A DNA stretch of 17,901 bases from assembly GCA_026770585.1 (NCBI GenBank), contig MU646767.1:24182-42082 (forward strand), given 5' to 3'. This document shows, piece after piece, positions 1-10,500 of the stretch. The stretch comes from Baffinella frigidus (taxonomy: Eukaryota > Cryptophyceae > Cryptomonadales > Baffinellaceae). The notes below the pieces were generated by a model. That model was not told the DNA's origin. It worked only from the letters and a program-made list of their open reading frames with translations, and ran no database searches. Positions within the stretch are counted from its first letter, which is position 1, and each line of letters opens with the position of its first letter. The position numbers and the translations under genes were made by a program.

Positions 1-50
1 GGGTTTGGGGTTTGGGGTTTTGGGTTTTGGGTTTGGGATTTTGGGGGGGG
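1..50 (+). repeat. TTTGGGG/TTTTGGG telomere-like array
   Basis: G-rich heptamer variants at the window edge, reading G-rich on the plus strand, followed by a run of G. This would be the start of the intron after putative exon 15. Confidence 0.85.
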
Positions 51-56
51 GCGTAC

Positions 57-94
57 TTGCGTTCCACGTTAAGCACCGCGTCCACTGCAGCGAC
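57..94 (-). CDS. FNTB: FNTB exon 15, putative
   Basis: 38 bases with acceptor CAACTAG, phase 0 in, and possible donor AA|GTACGC. It reads VAAVDAVLNVER, comparable with the LQPTHPVYNI stretch near the human C terminus, and lies 2 residues short of the human spacing from LSxAQ. The match is weak. What follows is C-run and telomere-like repeat leading out of the window, so the remaining tail would be further left. Confidence 0.5.
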
Positions 95-1441
95 CTAGTT
101 GAGGGTTTAGGGTTTAGGGTTTAGGGTTTAGGGTTTAAGGTGAGGGTTCAGGCGCCTCCTGCAGACAAGACACGGTTGACTAAAATCGACAAAGAAAAAT
201 ACGCGGGGCGGTCGACTGAGCCAGGCAGGGTTTTAACCATGGCTAGGACGAGACCGGGGAGGATTCGTACCAGAGAAGACTGGAGTTAGTCGACCACGGC
301 GAGAGAGAGAATAGTTTGTAAATGGCAATACGGGCGGCATGTGTGCACCCCCCCGGCGTTGCCTGGTGTGTGGCGCACCTTGTTCGAAGAAGGGCCGATC
401 GCCTCCCCCCCTGCAGCGGTCGCTGCACTCTGCGCTACGCTCAACCCTGCGTCGTTTCAGAGCGGGGGTTTAGGGTTCAGAGTTGAGGGTATAGGATACG
501 GGGGACAAAGGATGCGGGTTGCAACCTCATAGGGTAACGTCCTGAAAACCGGGTTGTTAGGCCTACGGTATTGCCTACGGTAGGCGGTAGGGCCCCTGGG
601 ACCTAATGTTTCATAGGAACCCCCCGAGGCCCAGCTTTCTCGCAGGAACCCCCCTAGGCCCCTACGGCCTACAGTAGTCAATACCGTAGGCCCAACCACC
701 CGGTTTTCAGTCCGTTACCCCATTAATGTGTTGATGGAAGAGACCTGCATCGATACAGCAGCGCTACGCTACAACCCTGCACGCAACCCCACGCTCTTGC
801 GAGAGAACTCTACATTGACTTGTGCGACCTGTGCTGACGTAAGGGTCACTATCGTAGATTTCGGGTTAGCGCGGCATTCACTTCAGGTCGGGTGATCGAA
901 AAAAAATCGAAAAGTCGCATTGATTTTTACGTTCATCTGAAGTTTTATGTTATCTTACGAATGGATTTGATGACAAGATCGCCACCCCCGACCATCTGAT
1001 GACACAAAACGAATCATTTTCACGTTTTTTCGTTCCCCGATCCCCCGACCTGATCTCGAAAAACTCCGCGCTAACCCGGAATCTGCAATAGCTCTCTACC
1101 AGATCCGTCAACTTCCCCCGATTTCCTGATTCTGCATTATCTCCCCGGCCAGATTGGGGGTGAGGGTGGAGGGGTGAGGGTTCAGGGTTCAGGGTTGACC
1201 GCTAAGGCAGTAGCAGGAGTGGTAGGTTTAGGACCCAGCGTTCAGGCTTGCGGGTTTCGGGTTCAGGGTTCAGGGGCCAGGGTTACGGTGGAGGAGATAC
1301 GGCCATTTTATGCGAGCGTTTTTGGGGAACCGATGAGTCAATAGCACGAGTGGTAGCGGTCGCGGCGCGATTTTGCTCCCGATTTCGCGTGATTTCCGCG
1401 GCTATATTGGGGGTGGGCGTTGAGGGCTTTGGGTTCAGGGT

Positions 1442-1494
<53 letters not shown>

Positions 1495-4400
1495 GGTTCA
1501 GGGGTGGGGGTGGGGGACACCTCTGAAGCAGTAAGGGCTTCGCGATAAGTCGTCCCCCTAAACCCCAAAATCTAAACCCTCAACCCTTGACCCTAACCAA
1601 TCAACCCTGAAGAGTGGTAGTGTTCGCGGCCCGAACTCGCGTTATTTCCGCGGCCAACTTGGGGTTTGGGGTTCAGGGCGTTACCGCTGAGGCAGTAGCA
1701 GGAGTGGTAGTGGTCGCGGCGGGATTGTGCTCCCGATTTCGCGTGATTTCCGCGGCTATATTAGGGGTGAGCGTTGAACGCTTTGGGTGCAGGGTGCAGG
1801 ACGTTACCGCTGAGGCGGTAGCAGGAGTGGTAGTGGTATGAGGGGTGAGCGTTGAGCGCTCTGGGTTCAGGGTTCAGGGTTCGGGGTGGAGGGTTGACCG
1901 CTGAGGCAGTAGCAGGAGTGGTAGTGGTCGCGCCGACGCGATGGCTTGTCGCGGAGGCCTCCGTTGGGGTCCTGGGTTGGGGTTGGGGGTTTGGGGTTTG
2001 GGGTTTGGGGTTTGGGGTATAGGGTATAGGGTGCAGGGTTTAGGGCACGGGGTTCAGGGTTCAGGGTTCAGGGTTTAGGTGTTAGGGTTTAGGGTGTAGG
2101 GTTTGGGGTTCAGGGGGGGGGGCTTATCGCGCAGCCTTCCATTCGGATCCTGGGTTAGGGTTTAGGGATTAGGGTTTATTAGGGAGAATAATAATTAAAT
2201 AGGGGCGCCCGCGGTTAAATATGGAACCCAAGCCCTCCGTTGGGATCCTACGGAGGCGTGGGTTTAGGGTGTGGGGTTTATTAGGGAGGATAGTAATTAA
2301 ACAGGGGGCCCCGCGATTAAACATGGCCCCCAAATTAATTGATTGGCGGAAATGGCTATTTATTTAGCAGGGTTCCCGAATTAATTGATTCGCGGAAATG
2401 GCTATTTATTTAGTAGGGGTCCCGAATTAATTGATTCGCGGAAATCGCTAGCGCTATAGTGGCTGGAGTGCCCGCCGAAAAGGCTTGTCACGGAGGCCTC
2501 CGTTGGGGACCTGCGGAGAAGGGGGTTTAGGGTTTAGGGCTGCTTCTCAAGGTGACGGTTTGTGTTCGTGGTACAATCCCGTCCGACACGGCGGGCTGCG
2601 CGACTTCATCATGGCGAGTATTCCTCAGGAATACGATTTTGATGTATACCGAGGCTTCGGGGCTGTTCATATTGGCCTTTCGTAGCAGTAACTTTACGAT
2701 ATATAGCCTCAAGATACACCAAAATCGCATCGGTGGTCCCCGAAATCGTATTTTGCAGAAACACTCGTCCGGATGAGACTGCGCTTCTGCTCTCAGAGCT
2801 CGCCAGAGTGCCCATTGCAGGTCTTGACTACACAGCGGACTTCCAAGGGATTTCGAATAACCCTTAAGCGGTAAGACCTAGGACCCTACGGTAGGTAACC
2901 CGTAGGGACATAGGGGGGCGGATCCAAGAGATTTCGAATAACCCTTAAGCGGTAAGACCTAGGACCCTACGGTAGATAACCCGTAGGGACATAGGGGGGC
3001 GGATCGGGTTTCCTGTCACGCTAACACGGCGGACTCCTGCCTCGCCAGGGAGAGAACGGCGCCCGCTTTATCCCTTAAGTGACCAACGGGCGAATAATCG
3101 CCCGTGGAAGCCCTAGGCAGGTCCTAGGGCCCTACGGTAGGGCGTATGCGCCTACTGGTCACTTAAGGGATATGGCGCCCGCGGTCCCGATGGGGGCCCG
3201 AACTCGAGAGGCTCAACTCTGGGGAGATACAGAGCCCGGTCTCACCGAATTGGTGAGTTCAGATCACACTGAGACAGAGACACCGGCAACCCACTTAAAA
3301 CTGAGTGGTGCCCAACCTGCCCGGATATCCGGGCAAGATTGGTCACGTTACTGGCGAAAATATTTGAATCTTGGGAATTGTTTGGATGGACCGATTCCCG
3401 AAGGCGCCGGTGGCTGCTAAGTGGTTAGGAAACTCCAGAGCTCCACGCGAAAGTGGACACCGTCAACTTAGGAGCGAAAGTGGACACCGTCAACTTAGGG
3501 GCGAAAGTGGACCTGGCACGCCGCGAGAACGAATCGCTGAAGGGCCGCGTGGTCGAACGGCGGGAACTCCACCTCAGTCGTCTGCCCCTCTGTTTTCGGG
3601 ATTGGGGTTTCGGGTTTAGGCTCCATGTAATTATTTTGGATTTAATTACGGAACATAGGGAATCTTTTTTTATTAAATAGGGGTGCCCGCGGTTTAGTTA
3701 GCCCCCCCTAAGTAATTGATTGTGTGGTCGAAAGGCGGGAAATTCACCTCAGTCGTCTGCCCCTCTGTTTTCGGGTTTAGAGTTTAGGCCACATGCCAAT
3801 ATTTTGGAATTATTTAAGAGACATAAAAGACAAATTAAATACGGGGGGGGCGGATTAATCCACACAGCGGTCTTCGAAGGGATTTTCGGGCGCTGAGAGC
3901 CCAAGTTTCCGTTACCTTATCCGTATGAACCCCCCTTTGTCCCTACGGGTTGCCTACCGTAGGGCCCTGGGTCTTAGCGCTTAAGGGTGATTCGAAACCC
4001 CTTTGAAGTCCACTGTGTGGTAGGGGCCCCTACTTAATTGATCAGCAAAAAAATCTCCGGCTGCTTAGGGTTTAGGGTTAGGGTTTGGGGTTTAGGGTTT
4101 AGGGTTTAGGGTTTAGGGTTTAGGGTTTAGGGTTTAGGGTCAAAGAGGTTAAAGCCCCGAAACTCTAGCCTCTAAACCCTGCCCCGCAAAACCCCAACCC
4201 CCTAACCGACAAACCACAAGAGGATTTTGATCTAGGTAAGAGAGACGAGGATTATATCCACACAGCAGCCACCGGGAGCTTCCCGGATACAGTCCATCCA
4301 AACGATGTGTACCAGGATCGTATCCATTGCCCTGGAACCGAACCGAAATTTCACCTTGGATTCAAAGTGAAAAGGTCTTCGCTCGCTGCGAAGTGGTCAG

Positions 4401-4513
4401 GTAGAGCTAAGAGACCTGCAGTGGGCACGACGGTGCAGGCCAGGAGGGTTTTCGCGAGGAGGGGCAGCAGTCTGCCCTGCCAGAACGATCCACTAGGACT
4501 ATTCCTAACTTGA

Positions 4514-4566
<53 letters not shown>

Positions 4567-7500
4567 TAAAAACCCGTCACCTTTGGGGCAAAAACGAACG
4601 AGGCTCCTTTTGAGATACCTTTTAAAATGAAACAAAAACGTAGTCCGCCGTCTGGTCTAGGTGAGAGGACGGTCTGAGGATGTCTGTATGGGGGCCCGGT
4701 CCCCGTCGAGGGCAAACGGTGCGTTAGTTAGTAAGTTGATCACTCTCCAATGGGCCTAGGACCTGTGTACAGGGACTTTAAGGGGTTAATAAAGAAGAAG
4801 AAGAAAAAGAAGAAGAAGACGAAGACGAAGAAGACGAAGACGAAGATGAAGAAGAAGAAGAAGAAGAAGAAGAAGAAGACGAAGAAGAAGAAGAAGAACA
4901 AGAAGAAGAAGAAGAAGAAGAAGAAGAAGAAGAAGAAGGGGGTGAGAGAGAGACCTGCGATGGGCACGACAGTGCTGACCGGGAGCGTTTTCGCGAGGAG
5001 GGGGAGGAGTCCCCCCTGCCAGAACGAGTAGCACCCATCCACTAGCTTGTTCGCCCGCCCCTGGAACCTGCAAATCGTCACGGGGGGAGACAAGGGTCTT
5101 AGGAAACAAAAGGCCGAGTACCACACGAGAATGCTAGAGGGGCCTATTTAAAACCGATGTGCTTTTAAAAGTGGGCATTTGTGTATGGCCGTGTCAGCTT
5201 CAAAGTCCGCTGTGAGGGTTGGGATCGTATGCAGAGACGGTTAGGGATCGTATGCAGAGGTTAGGGATCGTATGCAGAGACGCCTAGGGCCTACCGTAGC
5301 CACCGTAGGGATAACCGTAGGCGTATTGTGAATCCGGAGGACTTTTCGTTCCCGGAGAGGGTTGTCCCGCCCACACAGCGGGCTACCAAGGGATCTTCGG
5401 GCACCCAGTGCCCGAGTTTCCGTCACCTTATCCGCAGGAAACCCCCTATGCCCCTACGGGTTGCCTACCGTAGGGTCTTAGGTCTTATCGCTTAGGGGTT
5501 ATTCAAAATCCCTTCGAAGTCCGCTGTGTGGTTGGGTGGTTCGGGTTCACCTTTTTCGACACGAAAACAGCAAACCCCAAGTCCAGCGTGCCTTCCGTGA
5601 GCTTGCAGTCGCAACGGGGGTATTTGATTCCGACATATCGGGGCGAGTTAAATAGGGGCGCCCGCGGTTTCATAGGGCCCCCATATTGATTGATTAGTGA
5701 CGGAATCCGTCTAGTAATGGAGGTATTTTGACGATGTAAGCACATCGTCGATGGACCTCAGTCCCTCTATTCGACGGCGTGTAATTGTGTACTACGGTAG
5801 CTTGATATGTACCGTTATGTGCCACTAGAATCGACAGGGGGGTGTTTAGGTGTGCAGCCCTACAAGGAATCGCGCGCACAGTGCTTCCTCAGAACCACTC
5901 TCATCTCGGGAGATAACAGAATCAGTTCCTCTTCAATAGGAGGTTGAATAGGAGAAATCAGTTAGGGCATAGTAAATTTAACTATGCTTCCTAATTAAAT
6001 AAAAAACGCTCATTAGGGAACTGGTTCACTTGTCTTTCGAGACGAACTCGCCCTGGATCCAGGATGAGTGAGATGTCGCAGCGTCTAGTGCCGCAGCCTG
6101 CAGACTTGCGCAGGCACGGGTATCTGGCTGCTATTTGATCTTCCGCCTTATGCCATACCCCCGCCGTTGGGTGTTCCTAACGGCAAGCTCGACTGAGCGG
6201 TGTCATCTTCCGACAAATGCCTGCATTCCAACCCTCTCCCACCCCACATGCCACCCACCCTCCCGCCTCCCGCCGATTCGTGGCACTACGATCGAATCAG
6301 AGCACTTGAGCCCCCCCCCCATTTTCATGGGCGAGGCCATGCGATTTAAACCGTGTTTTTGCTATCTTCGGGTGGATTTTGTGCTGTTTTACAGCTATGT
6401 CGAAGCTACGATAGCAAAATCTGGAGAAATTCACCCTTAAGATAGCATCAAAGGCGGTTTAAATTGCATGGCCTCGGACACTAATTTCCCTTGGTTTCCC
6501 GATTCCCAAACGAGCCCCTCCTCTGATAATAGCTGTAGAGGTAGTTTAGGGTTTAGGGTTTAGGTTTTAGGGCTTAGAGTTTAGGGTTTAGGGTTTAGGG
6601 TTTAGGGTTTAGGGTTTAGGGTTTAGGGTTCAGGTTTTAGGGTTTCGGGTTTCGGGTTTCGGGTGTCGGGTGTCGGGTTTCGGGTTTCGGGTTTCGGGTG
6701 TAGGGTTTCGGGTGTAGGGTTTCGGGTGTGGGGTGGTACCCGCCCTCGAGGGTCATCTGGCTTCCCGCGCACCACCGCATCAGCCGCTTTCTATCCACGC
6801 GGTGTGTTTCCCCGAGCAGCACCAGCGCTGCGGAACGGTGCATCATTTTAGAAAGACGGCATGTCTGAGAGTCCAGTTCGGTGTGACCGGTCTAGCCAAG
6901 TTCCAGATGCTTCCAGAATATTCTCTGGCTTCCCTATGAATGCGGCTGACGTCAGCCGCTTTCGATCCACGCGATGTGTTTTCCGAGCAGCACCAGCGCT
7001 GCACAGCAGTGCATCATTTTAGAGTCGCGTCCGATGTGACCGGTCTAGCAAAGTTCCAGAACCTTCTAGCAAGTTACAAAGCCTTCCAGAATGTTCTCTG
7101 GCTTGACTATGGCGTCAGCCGCTGACTATCCACGCGGTGCGTCTCCCCGAGCAGCACCAAGCGCTGCAGAAAGAGAGAGAGTTGCGTTATTGAGGAAATA
7201 TAGAAAGATCCATCGTTTGAGAGTCCTGTCCGTTGAGACCAGTCTAGTGAAGTTCCAGAACCTTCCAGAATGTTATGTTATGTCATGTTATGTGGACTCC
7301 ATGTCCACACAGCGGAATTCGAAGGGATTTTGAACAACCCCTAAGCGATAAGACCTAGGACCCTACGGTACGCAACCCGTAGGGACATAGGGGGTTTCCT
7401 ACGGACAAGGTAACGGAAAGGTGGCCCGATTTGGGCCGAAAATCCTTCGTAGCCCGCTGTGTGGTTTGTCAATTGAGTTCAAGTTGGGGGGATGTGCGGC

Positions 7501-10500
7501 TCGAGCAGCCAGTCCCTCCCGAAACTTGCTTCCTAAACGCCACTTTTCAGATTATTTTCTGTGTGGATGGCGTCAGCCGCTGTCTATCCGCGCCGGTCTA
7601 GCGAAGCTCCATACCCTTCCAGAATGTAAACCCCAAACCTCAAACCCAACCCCCAACCCCCAAACCCTAAACCCCAAACCCTAAACCCCAGACCCAAACC
7701 CCAAACCCCAAACGGCACCTGCATAAGCGCAGAAGGTATACCCCCCGTGCGCTTCACACCCCGGCTCGCCACCCATCCCCCCTGTTGTGTGCGTTTCTTC
7801 AGTGTTGTGTACTTTTGATAAGTCTGTATCCCTCAAGTGGCCGACGGGTCGCCGCCGCCCCCTGTTGTGTGCCTTTGTTAATTGCTGTGTACTTTTGTTG
7901 AGTCCGCGTCCCTTAAGTTGCGAGAGGGTCATAATTGACCCCCAGCAGGTCGTGGGTTCCTACTTGAAGGCCTAAGCGGGACCGTAATTGGCTAACCAAT
8001 TGAGGGGCGACTTGAGTCGCCCCCTACGTGGGTTCCACGCCAGGGCACTCGAAACATCCACTTTTGACATCTTTCAAGGGAAATACCTTGAATTCTTAAG
8101 TCAACCGCGCCAGATCTGGCGCGGATAAGGCGTCGGTTTCCCTCGATCATTATAGCGTGGTTTGTATCAGGAATACTGAGCCACTCAGATTGCGTTCTTG
8201 GTACAAACAAGGTTCAGAGTTCAGGGATCAGGGTTAAGGGTTTAGGGTGTAGGGCGTAGGGTGCAGGGTTTAGGGTTTAGGGTTTGACAACCTTGCTCCG
8301 ATTCTGCGATTGAAACACGGAAATGTGAACCCCTAAACCTTAAACCTTAAAACCTTAAAAGGGGCTGGGTTCCAGACCTTCGTAGGTCTGACAGCGAGCT
8401 ATGAAATCCGCGCAACCTGGGTTTAGGGCTGGGTTTAGGGCTTAAGGCTTAGGGATCAGGGTTTGGGGTCTGGGGTTTAGGGTTTACGTTCAGGGTTTCG
8501 GGTGTAGGGTGTAGTTTGGAGTTTAGGGTTCAGGGTTTCGGGTTCAGGGTTTCGGGTTCAGGGTTTCGGGTTCAGGGTTCAGGGTTTCGGGTTTCGGGTT
8601 CAGGGTTTCGGGTTCAGGGTTTCGGGTTTCGGGTTTTGCCTTCCTTGAGCTGCGGCGTGAGGGTCCCAGTGAGAAAGGCGGCCGAGAGCGCACAGTACGA
8701 CCCCCGCACATCCACCTCCCTGGTTCCGGGTTTCGGGAGTCGGTTTCCCTTTCCGGGTTTCCATTTCCGGGCTCCGGGTTCCGGGTTCCGGGTTCCGGGT
8801 TCCGGGTTTCGGGTTTCGGGTTTCCATTCGCGGGAACGCCGCAGAGAGCGCACAGTACGACCCGCGCACATCCACCGCCCTGGGAGTTTCGGGTTTCGGG
8901 TATCGGGTTTCGGGTTCCGGGTTCCGGGTTCCGGGTTCCGGGTTCCGGGTTTCGGGTTCCGGGTTTCGGGTTTCTGGTTTCTGGTTTCGGGTTCCGGGTT
9001 TCGGGTTCCGTACCGCGTGTCCAAGAAAGGGCCTCCCTGGGGGTTGAGTCACTCCTAGGTAGCTCGTCCTAGTGGGCGACACGTTTATCATTGAACGATC
9101 CACCCCTCGGGGTGCACTCGGGCTACTAGAAGCCCCTACGTCTCGGCCTACCTCTCCACGTGGCGTGCAGCGGTCGTGTTTGTCAACATAATAAACCTGC
9201 TTTTCCACCTTTAGGGTTGAGGGGGTCGGGCCTGGAGCCGGGACAGGAGGGTTTAGAGTTGAGGGCTTGGGGGTTTAGGATTCATGGGGTTTGAGAGTAG
9301 CGGTTTCGGGTTCGGGGTGCCGGGATCCGGGCTTCCGTTTTCCGTTTCCGGGTTCCGGGTTTCCGTTTTCCGTTTCCGGGTTTTCGTTTTCCGTTTCCGG
9401 GTTCCGGGTTCCGGGTTTCCGTTTTCAGGTTCCCCTTTCCGGGTTCCGGTTTCCGGGTTTCAGGTTCCGGGTTTTCGGGTTTTCGGGTTTTCGGGGTTTC
9501 GGGTGTAGGGTGTAGGGTGCCGGAGTTACCCCCCTTCATGCATCGTGAACCCCCCAGAAGGGTGTTTCATCTTGACAAGAAAGGAGTGTAGCTTTGCGCG
9601 GTCCACCACCGCAAGCGCCTCCTGTCGAGTTTGGGGTTTAGAGTTCAGGGTTCAGGGTTCAGGGTTTAGCGTTCAGGGCTCATGGTGTATGGTTTATGGT
9701 TGATGGTTGATGGTTTAGGACTCAGGGTGTCCACCACCGCAAGCGCCTCCTATTCGGTTGAGGGTTTGGAATGAGGGTGTGGGGTTGAGTCGAACTGTCT
9801 CCACACCGAGTCACCCGGTTTCAAAGGTTTAGGGTGTAGGGTGTAGGGCGTGGGGTGTAGGGTGTGGGGTGTAGGGTGTAGGGTGTAGGGTGTAGGGTGT
9901 AGGGTGTAGGGTGTAGGGTGTAGGGTGTAGGGTGTAAGGTGTAGGGTGTAAGGTTCAGGGTTTAGAGGTGCTTCATCTTGACAAGGAAGGAGTGTAGCTT
10001 TGCGCGGTCCACCACTGCAAGCGCCTCCTGTCGAGTTTAGGGTTTGGAATGAGGGTTCAGGGTTCATAGGGTTGAGGGTGTAGGGTTTAGTGTTGAGGGC
10101 TCATGGTGTATGGTCTATGGTTTATGGTTGATGGTTTGGGACTCAGGGTGTAGGGTGTAGGGTGTATGGTGTAGGGTGTAGGGTGTAGGGTTTAGGGATT
10201 AGGGTTGAGGGTTGAGGGTTGAGGGTTCTGAGTGTCGGGTTTCGGGTTTCGGGTTTCGGGTTTCGGGTTTCGGGCACGACCTCGGTCCTAATAGTAACGA
10301 GGGCGTTGACAGCGGCAAACCGCTGCCGAGCCAACAAAGCACAAGAATAAAAGCGGGGGCCAGAATTCCGGTCCCAGCCTTCTCATTTTAAAAGTACACT
10401 TCCCTAAGGATTCAGGTGAAAGTTTTCAAAAATGTGTCCCGTCCTCGCTCGGAAGCGGCGTGGGTGCGAAGTGCGTCATTTGGCCTCCACCCTTACCCTC

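Larger units (their letters stand above)
1197..2510 (-). pseudogene. Eight partial copies of FNTB exon 13 on both sides of it
   Basis: Downstream in the transcript, fragments near 1197-1226, 1337-1370, 1611-1650, 1685-1720 and 1804-1838 repeat the DHYHSCYCLSG end, usually with its GT donor. Upstream, 2121-2149 (DPNGRLRDKP), 2229-2247 (DPNGGL) and 2471-2510 (VPNGGLRDKPFRRALQ) repeat the start with its acceptor. The downstream set forms a degenerate repeat sharing TTTCGCGTGATTTCCGCGGC between units. Confidence 0.8.

Noticed and set aside
1-150. A true chromosome end
   Set aside because: The arrays are short, mixed and interrupted, and similar arrays occur all through the window inside introns, so they are interstitial.
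2820-4020. CRISPR-like array of CCTACGGTAGG repeats
   Set aside because: Spacing is irregular, the repeats are parts of inverted-repeat elements, and the DNA is eukaryotic.
4560-4690. Minus-strand PDGGLR and GFYHT words resembling the GGLRDKP...DFYHT block
   Set aside because: The two words are in a context of GT microsatellite and lack the spacing and splice sites; exon 13 at 1899-1971 carries the real block.
4740-5126. Lys-, Ser-, Leu- and Phe-rich frames of about 90-130 residues
   Set aside because: Translations of the GAA-type microsatellite. Only the segment 4955-5067 on the minus strand is protein-coding.
6135-6440. 101-residue plus-strand frame
   Set aside because: It crosses unique sequence into a MITE, has no recognisable domain and lies in intron 10.
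7992-8210. ERCQKW in a minus frame, considered as exon 8
   Set aside because: No usable donor in the right phase, and it lies among hairpins. The 39-base exon at 8378-8416 matches better and fits both phases.
8516-9539. Long open frames on both strands rich in GFRV, TRNPKPE and TLNPQP repeats
   Set aside because: They are heptamer arrays read through: three 7-base units make seven codons, so frames stay open by composition. The true coding parts beneath are exons 7 and 6.
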